Source: Nitrospira sp. ST-bin5 (lineage in GTDB: Bacteria > Nitrospirota > Nitrospiria > Nitrospirales > Nitrospiraceae). Taken from it: a stretch of DNA of 64,000 nucleotides. Positions 1-9,229 of this stretch are shown here, piece after piece (position 1 is the first letter of the stretch; each line of letters begins with the position of its first letter). The notes beneath the pieces are model-generated. The model did no database searches. It was not told where the DNA came from and saw nothing but the letters and a program-made list of their open reading frames with translations. The DNA is taken from assembly GCA_002083555.1 (NCBI GenBank), contig MSXN01000022.1:13083-77082 (forward strand), given 5' to 3'. Made by a program: the position numbers and the translations under genes.

Positions 1-321
1 GCGGGGGATGGCGGCGAGTACCGGTATCAGGGCGATGTAGAATCGCTGTCAGCCAGCCTGTCCAGACCGTGCGGCGTGGCGGTGGACCGACAGGGGAATC
101 TCTACATTACGGATTCCGACAACCACCTGGTTCGCCGGTGGGACTGCACGACCGGCCTGCTCGAACGAGTGGCAGGAATAGGGACGACCGGGTATGGTGG
201 AGACGGGGGGGCAGCGTTGAGCGCCAGTCTCAATTATCCCTTCGGCATCATCGTAGATGGAGCGGGGCATCTTGTCATCGCAGATACATTCAATCACCGG
301 ATTCGAGAAATCGCGTTGTAA
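1..321 (+). CDS. NHL-repeat protein, C-terminal part (5' end outside the window)
   Basis: The reading frame is open from the first base and ends with TAA at 319-321, so only the last 106 codons are present. The visible part carries two NHL-type beta-propeller blades. One contains GVAVDRQGNLYITDSDNHLV and the next GIIVDGAGHLVIADTFNHRI, each following a glycine-rich GxGGDGG turn. NHL propellers usually act in extracytoplasmic binding or as scaffolds. The substrate cannot be told from this fragment. The gene ends 14 bases before asd and may be co-transcribed with it. Confidence 0.85.
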   Translation, partial: AGDGGEYRYQGDVESLSASLSRPCGVAVDRQGNLYITDSDNHLVRRWDCTTGLLERVAGIGTTGYGGDGGAALSASLNYPFGIIVDGAGHLVIADTFNHRIREIAL

Positions 322-335
322 AGAGGCAGGGATCA

Positions 336-1358
336 ATGCTGAAAAAGAAATCGAAATATGTCATGGCGATTCTCGGCGCGACCGGCGCTGTTGGGAAGGA
401 AACGTTGGACATTCTGGAAGAACGGAAATTCCCGCTGGAATCGCTCCGCCTCTTTGCATCGAAGCGTTCAGCCGGAGGGACGTTGTCCTGTCAGGGCAAG
501 GAATGGACGATCGAGGAACTGACCCCCGAGACATCATTTGCGGGCGTAGATTTCGCGCTGATTTCGGCGACCGATGCGATCAGCCGAGACTATGGCCGGC
601 GGCTTGGCGCGGCCGGTGTCATCGTGATCGACGACAGCGGGGTGTTTCGGATGGAACCGGACGTCCCGCTGGTGGTGCCGGAGGTGAATGCCCAGGCGTT
701 GAAAGCGATGCCGAGAGGTATTGTATCGATCCCTAACTGCACGACGACGCCGCTGGTCATGGCATTGAAGCCGCTGCTCGATGCGGCCGGGGTAAAGCGC
801 GTGGTCGTAACCACGTTTCAGTCCGTCTCGGGAACCGGCGCAGCGGCGATGGATGAGCTGATGGATCAGACGAAGGATCTGATGGCGTTCCGTGACGTCA
901 AGGCGGAGGTCTATCCCTATCAGATCGCCTTCAACCTGCTGCCGCACATCGGCTCGTTCAACGACGGAGGCGACTGCTCGGAAGAAGTGAAGATTGCGAA
1001 GGAAACCAGAAAGATTCTCGGCACCCCCGCATTGCGCGTGACGGCGACGACCGTGCGCGTGCCGGTGTTACGCTGCCATTCCGAGGCGATCAACGTGGAG
1101 TTGGAGCAGCCGCTGAAGCCGAATGAAGCGAGGGCGGCATTGGCCGCCATGCCGGGTGTGATCGTGTATGATGATCCGGTGAAGAAGCTCTATCCGATGC
1201 CGCTGGATGCGACGGGAAAAGACGAGGTCTATATCGGCCGCGTGCGCGAGGACGAATCCATCACGAACGGCCTCAATCTTTGGGTCGTCTCCGACAATCT
1301 GCGCAAAGGAGCGGCGTTGAATGCGATTCAGATCGCCGAATGTCTGGTGAAGGGTTAG
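336..1358 (+). CDS. asd: Aspartate-semialdehyde dehydrogenase
   Basis: Reduces aspartyl phosphate to aspartate semialdehyde with NADPH, the branch point to lysine/diaminopimelate, threonine and methionine, in the cytoplasm. The 340-residue product has the N-terminal Rossmann motif GATGAVG, the catalytic cysteine in SIPNCTTTP and the substrate-binding histidine in RCHSEA. The length is normal for the family. The ATG at 336 follows an AGGCAGG-like ribosome site; the frame is open further upstream, but that extension overlaps the NHL gene and has no homologous look. It is the first complete gene of the window and is followed by a palindromic element. Confidence 0.97.
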   Translation: MLKKKSKYVMAILGATGAVGKETLDILEERKFPLESLRLFASKRSAGGTLSCQGKEWTIEELTPETSFAGVDFALISATDAISRDYGRRLGAAGVIVIDDSGVFRMEPDVPLVVPEVNAQALKAMPRGIVSIPNCTTTPLVMALKPLLDAAGVKRVVVTTFQSVSGTGAAAMDELMDQTKDLMAFRDVKAEVYPYQIAFNLLPHIGSFNDGGDCSEEVKIAKETRKILGTPALRVTATTVRVPVLRCHSEAINVELEQPLKPNEARAALAAMPGVIVYDDPVKKLYPMPLDATGKDEVYIGRVREDESITNGLNLWVVSDNLRKGAALNAIQIAECLVKG

Positions 1359-1526
1359 CCCGTATTATTCATGAGCGCCTCTGCTGCAATCGCCGATCCG
1401 CTGCTGCGACAGGCCTTCGGGCGGCGGGCTCGCCCTTCGGTCTTTCGACGTACTGCACGAGTACGCCTCAAGACCTCTGGCCTCCGCGCGCCGCTCTCGC
1501 GACGAACCGTCATGAATAATGCGGGC
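1358..1526. repeat. Interspersed palindromic element, copy 1 (divergent, long)
   Basis: The gap between asd and the next gene is bounded by near-perfect inverted ends: GCCCGTATTATTCATG at 1358-1373 and CATGAATAATGCGGGC at 1511-1526. In the centre is a hairpin with GTACT and AGTAC arms. This centre matches that of four elements near 56.4, 58.5, 59.5 and 63.0 kb, although the flanks differ. No gene is visible in it. It could act as a bidirectional transcription barrier or be a miniature mobile element. Confidence 0.65.
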
Positions 1527-1598
1527 TAGTAGGGCGCTGAAACAGGCTTGCAGCGGCGTTCTCGAATCGTTCAGAGGCGTAACGTGGGATGAAACCAG

Positions 1599-1853
1599 AT
1601 GCCGGAATGGACTGCGCTCGGCAAGTTGCTGATTGGAATTGGGGCCGGAATCGTGCTCCTCGGCCTGCTGTTCCTTGCGGTGGATCGTATTCCCGGTCTG
1701 GGCGGCGCATTCAGTTGGCTGGGAAAGCTGCCCGGTGATCTGTCCTTCAAGCGGGACAACGTCAGTTTTTATTTTCCTATCGGTACCAGCATCCTCCTCA
1801 GTGTCGTCCTGACTCTGCTATTCTATCTCGTAGGATGGTTCTTTCGCCGATGA
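1599..1853 (+). CDS. DUF2905 family small membrane protein
   Basis: An 84-residue protein with two predicted transmembrane helices, roughly residues 8-28 and 58-80. They are separated by a loop with the family-typical pattern GRIPGDL-like (here GKLPGDLSFKRDN). DUF2905 proteins are widespread and of unknown function; this one has the normal length. Its stop codon overlaps the ATG of the following SpoIID-like gene (ATGA), so the two are translationally coupled. Confidence 0.85.
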   Translation: MPEWTALGKLLIGIGAGIVLLGLLFLAVDRIPGLGGAFSWLGKLPGDLSFKRDNVSFYFPIGTSILLSVVLTLLFYLVGWFFRR

Positions 1854-3076
1854 TCATACGACAGTATTGTGCCGGCCTGGCTGTTGCGGCCATTGGGGCA
1901 GGGTGTCTGGCTGCGACTCCGGTCCAGGCAGCACCCGCTATCCGTGTGCTGCTGGCGATGGACGTCCAACGGCTGGAAGTGCAAGCCGATCAGGTCATGT
2001 GGGCGACGGATGCGCACGGTCGGGCGCAGGCCCACCGGTCTGTGCTTCGTATCGAACTGCGGGGGACGACGATACTGCTGAACGGGTCGCCCGCTGCCGG
2101 CGATCAGGTGACGTTGCGCGCCGGCGATCAGGATCTGAAACTCTGGCTGCCGCGGCAGAACGGCAACGGCCCATCGGGTCCGTCGGTCGATGAGAAGGCG
2201 GCTTTGCAAATCGGCGGGTCGCTTCAGGTAGTCCGACGAGGCAAGGGGCTACTGGTCGTCAACCAGGTCGACCTGGAAGAATATGTGAAGGGAGTGGTGC
2301 CGTCCGAGGTTAATTCGGCGTGGCACCCGGAAATGCTCAAGGCGCAGGCAGTCGCGGCCAGAACCTATGCGCTCTACCAGCACATGCTCAGTGCGTCACG
2401 GGATTACGATGTGGCGGCGAGCATCCAGGATCAAGTGTACCGTGGCCGTCACGGCCTCGATGCGCGGGTCGAACAGGCAGTCGAGTCTACGAGGGGATTG
2501 GTCATCACCCATCAGGGCGCGCCGATCTATGCGGCCTTCTCGTCGACGGCTGCGGGAATCACGGAAGATGCGATGGTCGTATGGTCGAAAGACTTGCCCT
2601 ATTTGAAAGGCGTCGAGTGTCCGTTCGATTTGGAGTCTCCGTACTATCAGTGGAAAGCCTCTTTCAGGGTCGATGTGCTGGAGAACAATCTCAGGCAGTT
2701 GGGATTTCCGGTCGGGACGATCGCGACGCTGACGCCGCTCTCCCACAGCCGCGCGGGCCGTGTGGCAACCTTGCGCATCCTGCATTCCAAAGGGGAGCTG
2801 ATACTACGGGGCGAAGAGCTTCGCAAGGCCGTCGGCTATACGGTCGTGCCCAGCACACAGTTTACGATTGAGTCGTTCGGCCAAGACATCGTCCTCACAG
2901 GATATGGCGCAGGCCATGCGGTCGGCTTGTGCCAATGGGGCGCTAAAGAGCTGGCCGAATTGGGGTACTCATTTTCCAGTATTCTTCGCTACTACTATCC
3001 GGGCACGGAACTGCAACCGGCGTCTCTGACTCAGGCGCCGCCGGTTCCACCCGTTTCTCCGGTTCCTGCCTCCTGA
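1850..3076 (+). CDS. SpoIID/LytB domain protein
   Basis: A 408-residue exported protein with an N-terminal signal peptide (about residues 1-22, ending near VQA) and a SpoIID domain in the middle. Diagnostic stretches are LEEYVKGVVPSEV, QAVAARTYAL and, near the end, GYGAGHAVGLCQWGAKELA. In sporulating bacteria SpoIID is a peptidoglycan lytic transglycosylase; the homologue here probably binds or cleaves wall glycan, since nothing else suggests sporulation. ATG 1850 is chosen because it overlaps the previous stop and has AGGATGG upstream. ATG 1835 lies right on that ribosome site. The C-terminus is a proline-rich tail. The stop overlaps the queA start (TGATG). Confidence 0.88.
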   Translation: MIIRQYCAGLAVAAIGAGCLAATPVQAAPAIRVLLAMDVQRLEVQADQVMWATDAHGRAQAHRSVLRIELRGTTILLNGSPAAGDQVTLRAGDQDLKLWLPRQNGNGPSGPSVDEKAALQIGGSLQVVRRGKGLLVVNQVDLEEYVKGVVPSEVNSAWHPEMLKAQAVAARTYALYQHMLSASRDYDVAASIQDQVYRGRHGLDARVEQAVESTRGLVITHQGAPIYAAFSSTAAGITEDAMVVWSKDLPYLKGVECPFDLESPYYQWKASFRVDVLENNLRQLGFPVGTIATLTPLSHSRAGRVATLRILHSKGELILRGEELRKAVGYTVVPSTQFTIESFGQDIVLTGYGAGHAVGLCQWGAKELAELGYSFSSILRYYYPGTELQPASLTQAPPVPPVSPVPAS

Positions 3077-4095
3077 TGCAACTCTCCGACTTTGATTTTC
3101 CGTTCGATCCTTCACTCGTGGCCACGCAGCCGGTGATCCCTCGTGACCGTGCGCGATTGTTGTGTCTGGATCGCGCAGCACAGACACTCGGCCACCGTCA
3201 TGTGGCCGACCTCCCGTTCCTGCTCGACCCAGGCGATTTGTTGGTCGTCAACGATACGCGGGTCATGGCTGCGAGGATCGCGGGGAGAAAGCAGCCGTCT
3301 GGAACAGTGGTCGAAGTATTGTTCGTGAAGGACCTGGGAGACGACCTATGGGAGGTTATGGTGAAAGGCTCCTTCCATGCCGGCCAGGTCATCGAATTCA
3401 ATCGGCAGTCTCGCGCGACAATCCTACAAAGGGATGCCGGCGGCACGCAGGTGAAAGTCGAGAGCCCGATCCCCGTGGTCCAGCTGCTGCGCGAGAGCGG
3501 GCAGATGCCGCTGCCGCCCTATATCAAACGTCCGCCTAACCGGGACGATCATGGCTGGTACCAAACGCTGTTTGCGAAACATGAGGGTGCGATCGCCGCA
3601 CCGACTGCCGGACTCCACTTTACCGCGGATCTTCTCTCACGGCTGGCAGAGCGCGCTATTCAGGTAGCTATGATTACGCTGCACGTGGGCCCGGCGACGT
3701 TCAAGCCGGTGACTGTGGAGCGGATCGAGGACCATCAGATGGGAGCAGAGTATTTCGAGATCGATGACGAAACGGTCCGCGCCATTGCGCGAACCAGGCA
3801 GGCGGGCCGACGCGTGGTGGCAGTGGGCACTACGGTTGTCCGCACGCTCGAAACGGCGGCCCGTGAAACAGGGGTGGTAGCGCCGATGTCGGGCGAAAGC
3901 CGGCTCTTCATTACGCCGGGCTTTCAATTCAACGTAGTCGATGCCCTTATGACAAACTTTCACCTGCCCCGTACCACGCTGATAATGCTGGTTTCGGCCT
4001 TTGCCGGGACGGAGTCGATGCGGAAGGCTTATGCTGAAGCGGTCCGTGAACGCTATCGCTTCTACAGCTACGGCGATGCGATGCTGATTCTGTAA
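3076..4095 (+). CDS. queA: S-adenosylmethionine:tRNA ribosyltransferase-isomerase
   Basis: Transfers and isomerises the ribosyl group of SAM onto 7-aminomethyl-7-deazaguanine in tRNA, giving epoxyqueuosine. The 339-residue product has family signatures: the N-terminal DRARLL and VNDTRV, the central PLPPYIKR, then GAIAAPTAGLHFT and the C-terminal TNFHLPRTTLIMLVSAFAG. The length is typical. It starts on the stop codon of the SpoIID-like gene, closing a three-gene translationally coupled run. No other queuosine gene is in the window. Confidence 0.97.
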   Translation: MQLSDFDFPFDPSLVATQPVIPRDRARLLCLDRAAQTLGHRHVADLPFLLDPGDLLVVNDTRVMAARIAGRKQPSGTVVEVLFVKDLGDDLWEVMVKGSFHAGQVIEFNRQSRATILQRDAGGTQVKVESPIPVVQLLRESGQMPLPPYIKRPPNRDDHGWYQTLFAKHEGAIAAPTAGLHFTADLLSRLAERAIQVAMITLHVGPATFKPVTVERIEDHQMGAEYFEIDDETVRAIARTRQAGRRVVAVGTTVVRTLETAARETGVVAPMSGESRLFITPGFQFNVVDALMTNFHLPRTTLIMLVSAFAGTESMRKAYAEAVRERYRFYSYGDAMLIL

Positions 4096-4445
4096 GCTGC
4101 GGGCTGTTCTTCTTGAAGATCCCACGCAGCGAGGGATCGGTCTGCTTTTATTGCCTTCTGTCCTCAGTTGCGAAGAATCCGAATGATCGTCGGTGGCGTC
4201 CAACTCAAATGTGGTGGGTGTTGGATTGCAAGGCATGCCCCTAATTCAAAAGAACATGGTGAAATTTGAAGAAGCACTGAATATTCAAGTAGACTTGTCT
4301 AGTCTCTGAGCACTCAACCGGTAGTGGTAGCCTCACGTAACTCGGCTAGTACTTGTCAGCTATTGGAAAGGCTGGCGTTCGCTTCGTCGTGCGCATATGC
4401 TGCCAGCAGTTGTTTTGGCGTACCGAGGCACTACACCAAACCACC
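4096..4445. other. Intergenic region upstream of the NACHT gene
   Basis: About 350 bases without a supported gene; the base composition drops towards A+T from about 4.2 kb. A weak sigma70-like pair, TTGAAG at 4266 and TAGACT at 4290 (18-base spacing), could drive the large downstream gene with a leader of about 150 bases. The GCTGCG...CGCAGC pairing just after queA is too loose to call a terminator. Confidence 0.4.
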
Positions 4446-7400
4446 ATGACAGAAAGAGGCGGCCCCGCCACCCAAGCAGGAATCAGATACCAGAATTCTA
4501 TCGCGGCGCTCTACCTTGGCGACCTGCTTCAGCTACATGCGCGGTCTGCGCATGAACAAATCTCAGAAGTTCGAATCGAGGCACCTGCTGATGTGGACGA
4601 CATCGTGGTGCGTTTCGCTGACCATCATCGCGACTGGGTACAAGTCAAGCTGGAGTTGAGCGCCACAGGGGCGTCGTGGAGAAAGCTCTGGAGTGACTTC
4701 CATGTACAACGGACCGCTATCGACTTTGGCAGTGAAGATCGATTGGTATTGGTCATTGGCGACCACAATGAACTTGCCGCCAATCTGCGCGACTGTGCTG
4801 AGCGGACGTTATCCAGTCAAGATCGGAGTGAATGGCATAGGCGACTGACAAATGAGCAGAAAACTCTTATTGAAGGCATCTCCAAGCTAATTTCGCAAAC
4901 CGAAACTGACCCTGTCTTTACCCTCTTCAGGAAAATGCGAGTCGAGATCATCCGGGATCGTGACCTGGAGCGAGACTTCGCCCCTGCGCGGATGCCAAAA
5001 GCATCTGTCGATGCGCGCCATCTACTATCAGTACTGCGGGATCTTGCTGGCGGCGAGGCCAGAGTCAGGGGTATTTTTCGAGCTGCGGGCCTTCGGCAAC
5101 AGCTTCTTGAAACCCATGCTATCAAGATTGCAGATCCGTCGGATTGGGGGCTATCGGCCTATCGTTCGACAGTCGAGAAGACATCGACGATCCGCGTACC
5201 AGGAACATCCTTTGGTGGACCAGCTGATCGGTTCTTCATTTGGCCGCAGGCGGTGCGAGCAGAAAAGTCGGCGGATTTCGAGGATGAACAGACTCTCCAT
5301 AGTCGTGATCAAACAACCGACGTGGTGGAACTGACATCATACCCATCAGGTCGTTTGAACCGGTGCATCATATACGCCGGTCCTGGATTTGGGAAGTCCG
5401 CACTTTTGCAGGCGCTTTCGCAGAAGCTGGTCCGTGGAATCTATGTCCCTGCCATAATCCCATTGTCGGCCCTGGCGGATGCCGATATCGATATCATTGA
5501 CTATCTGGTCACTGTGCTGAATGGAGAATATAAGGTCGCGATCAATTGGCTTCGGCTCTGTGAGCAAGGCTTAGCGGTCTTGTTGCTTGATGGTCTTGAT
5601 GAAGTGCCGACTGAACTCCGGCAAGGCGTTATTAGGCGCGTGACACGCTTTGCGGGCAGATTCCCGGTAAGTCCATGGCTGTTAACAGTCCGCGATCTCG
5701 CCGTCGTTCCAGCAGGCTTTGACGCACCAAAGCTCGAAATCCTTCCACTTAGCGACATGGAGGTTGTTGCGTTCGTTGAGGCGTGGGGAAACCTCATTGC
5801 GGGCGAGAGTGGATGGGACTTCCTCTGCAAGATTAACGCCTATCCGGATTTGGCACGCCTAATTCGCATTCCGCTATTTCTGTCAATCCTGCTCGCGACT
5901 TGGCAACCTGGCCAGCCGCTGCCGAGGGGACGAGGCGATCTCATTGAGGCTTATCTGAAGACCTTGTTTCGTCCGGAAGAGCACAAGGTCACTACGCGTG
6001 CCGCGGACCCGGAGCAGCTACGACTAATCGCTGAAGATCTTGCCTTCCGGCGACTGGAGGAGGGTGCAATTGGTGCTGGAGAACGTCAAGTCCGAGCAGT
6101 CATCGCCCAGTATGCGACTGCAGCGATCAGCGCTGAGCGGCTCTTCGACGATCTCTTGAGGTGCGGAATCTTGCGACGACAGGGTAGCATCCGCATATCG
6201 TTCCCGTTTCCAATCGTACAAGAGTATCTAGCGGCATGCCACCTCGTTTCTGTACACATCAAGGAGGTAGCATCACGCGCGGAACGCGTGGCGGAGAGGC
6301 CTTGGGCACAGGCGATCCAGTTTGCACTCGAAATGTTGCCAGACGCCTCCGAGATTACCCGCGCCTTGCTCGCCAAGCCGGACGATGCCTTCGCCACTAC
6401 GGTACGCCTGGTAGGCAGGTGCATCCTAAATGGCATGTCGTGTGACTCTAGCATATGTTTTGACGTTGGACGCCGTCTAGCCGCTGCATGGACTCTTGCC
6501 AGCCATTCCTCACGTAGTCGTATCGGTCAATTACTGGCAGACGGTTGGACGGTACCCTTACACCCAGCAGTAAGGCAGAATCTATTTAATAGATGGCTGA
6601 TGCATGAGGGTGCGGGAGCGATCGTTACTGCTCTGGATGACAATGACTTAACTGAAGCTGTGTTGACCAAATATACTGAGGATTTGGAGAACTTAGCCCA
6701 TCTCGGCCCGCTTCAACCAGCCGTCTCTAAGATTGGGGATCGAGCATTTAATGTTTACGCCGAGATAGCTCGGAGCCGAGAGCTTAATGAGGATGAGATC
6801 TATGCCCTCTCCTCTCTACTTAGGGACCTGGATCCGAGGCGGCTAGACCCTCGGCTTGTCTCTACGCTCACAGAGGACGAACAGGTGGCGGCATCAATCA
6901 GAATATCGGCAGCGGAATTACAGGGTGCCGCACCGAGTGAGGCAATCTGGAGTCTCGTCAATGCGGCACTGCTGGTTGACGACTATAAGCGCCGCTGGCC
7001 TGCGCTAAGTGTACTGAAGTGTGCGCCGGACGTTGAATTGCGCATCGTCGACTATCTTCGACGGAACGACCTCTCCGAAGCGACAAAGCTGGACATCATC
7101 GATCACCTTCACGACGCATTACCGGACAAAACAGCCCCGCTCCGCTTCGCGCTGGCCCATGCCAAGAACGATACAATCGAGGAGCGTTATCGATATCGTC
7201 TGCGCGTGATTGCCGCGAGTCTAGGCGATGAGACGACCATGCATGCTATGGTCTCCGAGTTTGGCACATTGCCCGTCGACGTCATCAGCGCCACACTTAT
7301 GTTGTTTGGACACCATCGTTCGAGGAGGCTCGGTACAATTGCAGTTGACAAGCTGCGAGCCCGGGGTTTGGAAAGCGCAGAGGTTGCGACAATTAGCCAT

Positions 7401-7994
7401 GGACTCTTGATTGGGGCGACGTACATCGCAAAAATGTTCTCGTTCGGGAGCGTGACACTGCATCCGGGGCCGCCCCACCCGGCATATGATCTGTTCGTGG
7501 CCTTGATTAACGAATGGCGAGTTCACCGAAGCTTTGAGGTTCGCGACCAACTAAGTATTGAGACTGCTGCCAGCTGTATTGGAATTGCCGAAGCGACAGA
7601 GTCACTACATGTCTTGGCAACTCGCATAGCGACTGAGTGTAACGTTGGAGATTACGAGAACCCCCTAAACCACCCAATTAGTTCGGCCCTCAGCGAACTG
7701 CGAGACAAGCGGCGTCTCCTTGATCTCTCGGTAGCCATTCGCCTAGCCGAGAGTTCTTCTTCCAACGCACGGGTGGGAGCACTATATATGATCGCGGCCC
7801 ACGGCTCTCGGCAGGCACTTGACTACCTAGTTGAACGCTACTCGGTGGGAGATGAGGAGCGGAGCATTATCTTCGAAGGCATCGAACAGCTTTCGTCGCG
7901 GTTGGATCTAAGGGTCGTACGCGAAGGGGATGGACTGCGCATCTTAACTGAGCCGGCTTGTTCGGTAACTGTTGTCGACGGCAATTCCGTCTAG
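4446..7994 (+). CDS. DUF4297-like nuclease / NACHT NTPase fusion, probable antiphage protein
   Basis: An 1182-residue protein in three parts. Residues 1 to about 210 look like the DUF4297 (Cap4-type) dsDNA nuclease domain: RGGPATQAGIRYQN near the start, then E45, D51/D52 and QVK at 66-68, the spacing of a PD-(D/E)xK active site. Residues about 300-470 form a NACHT ATPase with Walker A GPGFGKSA (312-319) and Walker B LLLDGLDEVP (D382, D385, E386). The remaining 700 residues are helical and leucine-rich, resembling a HEAT-type sensor. This order, nuclease effector, STAND switch and sensor, is that of Avs-like and bacterial NACHT defence proteins. ATG 4446 is chosen because the conserved domain begins there; a TTG start at 4353 would add 31 unrelated residues. 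G+C is about half in lines I sampled, lower than the flanks, suggesting transfer. The trigger is unknown. Confidence 0.8.
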   Translation: MTERGGPATQAGIRYQNSIAALYLGDLLQLHARSAHEQISEVRIEAPADVDDIVVRFADHHRDWVQVKLELSATGASWRKLWSDFHVQRTAIDFGSEDRLVLVIGDHNELAANLRDCAERTLSSQDRSEWHRRLTNEQKTLIEGISKLISQTETDPVFTLFRKMRVEIIRDRDLERDFAPARMPKASVDARHLLSVLRDLAGGEARVRGIFRAAGLRQQLLETHAIKIADPSDWGLSAYRSTVEKTSTIRVPGTSFGGPADRFFIWPQAVRAEKSADFEDEQTLHSRDQTTDVVELTSYPSGRLNRCIIYAGPGFGKSALLQALSQKLVRGIYVPAIIPLSALADADIDIIDYLVTVLNGEYKVAINWLRLCEQGLAVLLLDGLDEVPTELRQGVIRRVTRFAGRFPVSPWLLTVRDLAVVPAGFDAPKLEILPLSDMEVVAFVEAWGNLIAGESGWDFLCKINAYPDLARLIRIPLFLSILLATWQPGQPLPRGRGDLIEAYLKTLFRPEEHKVTTRAADPEQLRLIAEDLAFRRLEEGAIGAGERQVRAVIAQYATAAISAERLFDDLLRCGILRRQGSIRISFPFPIVQEYLAACHLVSVHIKEVASRAERVAERPWAQAIQFALEMLPDASEITRALLAKPDDAFATTVRLVGRCILNGMSCDSSICFDVGRRLAAAWTLASHSSRSRIGQLLADGWTVPLHPAVRQNLFNRWLMHEGAGAIVTALDDNDLTEAVLTKYTEDLENLAHLGPLQPAVSKIGDRAFNVYAEIARSRELNEDEIYALSSLLRDLDPRRLDPRLVSTLTEDEQVAASIRISAAELQGAAPSEAIWSLVNAALLVDDYKRRWPALSVLKCAPDVELRIVDYLRRNDLSEATKLDIIDHLHDALPDKTAPLRFALAHAKNDTIEERYRYRLRVIAASLGDETTMHAMVSEFGTLPVDVISATLMLFGHHRSRRLGTIAVDKLRARGLESAEVATISHGLLIGATYIAKMFSFGSVTLHPGPPHPAYDLFVALINEWRVHRSFEVRDQLSIETAASCIGIAEATESLHVLATRIATECNVGDYENPLNHPISSALSELRDKRRLLDLSVAIRLAESSSSNARVGALYMIAAHGSRQALDYLVERYSVGDEERSIIFEGIEQLSSRLDLRVVREGDGLRILTEPACSVTVVDGNSV

Positions 7995-8266
7995 CGAAGG
8001 AGAAGCAGCGTGGCCATGGGCTCTTCTAATTCTTCAAATCCAGTCAGAAAAGAAAGGGTGTCAGGCTATTGTTCTGATGGAGTATGTGGGTAGATGTGGC
8101 TTCTCATCTCTGGATACGAGTGAATTGTCATTGGCGGGGCGAAGGACTGTTGAAAAAGTAGATGACGTGCGCAGGAGAGCTGACGGTTGCCGCCAGGTTT
8201 GATTAGCTACGACGGTCCGGCTGCTGCTATAGATGAATGCCCCGACCTACATCTGAATACAGTTGA

Positions 8267-8956
8267 TCAGAGCAATTCGCGGTGGATCTTGGTTGGAATC
8301 TTGGCTTTGAGCGCTTCTTGATAGGCAGCCAGGGCGCGCTGTTGTTTCTGGAACAGCATGTCCTGCAGCGCACGGTCCTTGGCCGGTGCGGCAGTCGGAT
8401 CTTGCGGTTTCGGCGTGAGCGCCTGTCCCTCCGCAATCTCCCAGGGGGTCAGGGCTACGCTGTCGCGCACGATCAGCCGCGCCTTGCCCGCCAAAAGCTC
8501 TTGCTGTTGCATGGCTTCGAATGCAGAGGGGGTCCAGTGGTTGGCGGCCAGCAGACGTCGGTAGAGATCGGGATCGAACGCGCCGTTTTTCTGGAAGTCA
8601 GGAATTTGAATGATCGTGTCGCGCAGGTCCGTATCGGAGACGGTGAGGCCCATGTCGCGCGCGGCGATGACCCAGAGACGGCTCTCGATCAGTTGATCGA
8701 TCACGATCTGTTTGAAGGTTTCTTCCTTGATGTCCCCTGCGCCCTTTTCTTTATAGCTGCGGTACATGAATTCGAAGGCGCGCTTGAACTCGTCGCGTGA
8801 CACCGAGAGATCGCCGACATCGGCGACGGCGTTGCCCGCTTTTTCGTCAAATCCCCACCATCCCATCGTGACGACGAAGACCAGGGCCAGGATGCCCATG
8901 ATGGATTTGATCAGCCATGGATAGTTGTGCGATGCGTCGCGGAGTATCTTAATCAT
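8267..8956 (-). CDS. PpiD/SurA-N-like membrane-anchored chaperone lacking a rotamase domain
   Basis: A 229-residue protein with one N-terminal transmembrane anchor (about residues 14-36) followed by a SurA_N/PpiD-like chaperone domain. Landmarks are VGDLSVSRDEFKRAF, QLIESRLWVIAA, VSDTDLRDTI and FQKNGAFDPDLYRRLL. It would face the periplasm and hold unfolded outer-membrane or secreted proteins. PpiD proper has over 600 residues and a parvulin domain. Here the chain stops after a charged helical tail, so no prolyl isomerase is present. It is transcribed away from the mre cluster. Confidence 0.78.
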   Translation of the reverse strand: MIKILRDASHNYPWLIKSIMGILALVFVVTMGWWGFDEKAGNAVADVGDLSVSRDEFKRAFEFMYRSYKEKGAGDIKEETFKQIVIDQLIESRLWVIAARDMGLTVSDTDLRDTIIQIPDFQKNGAFDPDLYRRLLAANHWTPSAFEAMQQQELLAGKARLIVRDSVALTPWEIAEGQALTPKPQDPTAAPAKDRALQDMLFQKQQRALAAYQEALKAKIPTKIHRELL

Positions 8957-9175
8957 GCGATCCCCTCATCTGTGTCAACGAACGGCGATTCTACTTGCGC
9001 ACTAGGCTGAAGGCAAGATGGTATGGAAAATGACCGAACCGAACTGAATTCGACGGGTGGGACGGGATGAGGTATCAGGATGGATCTGTTTGTGACACAA
9101 TGCTCCTGTCGTTCCGGTGCCGGGCAGGTTGCCGGGACATCAAAAAGAACGTCATGTACAAAGAACGGTCTTTGT

Positions 9176-9204
9176 TTGTGCCGGTTAGTTGGTTTTGTTA
9201 TACT
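9176..9204 (+). promoter_or_regulatory. Candidate extended -10 promoter of the RDD-mre cluster
   Basis: TATACT at 9199-9204 is preceded by TGT, giving an extended -10, with a poor -35 (TTGTGC) 17 bases upstream. It lies 25 bases before the TTG start of the RDD gene and its AAGGAGA ribosome site. Confidence 0.5.
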
Positions 9205-9229
9205 TTGCCAGTAATTAGAAGGAGATCCC

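Noticed and set aside
4266..4295. TTGAAG-18-TAGACT as promoter of the NACHT gene
   Set aside because: Both hexamers are poor and the implied leader is long; kept only as a remark in the intergenic entry.
8144..8163. GACTGTTGAAAAAGT resembling the end of a palindromic element
   Set aside because: Only one arm-like word is present; no central GTAC hairpin or opposite arm was found within 150 bases.
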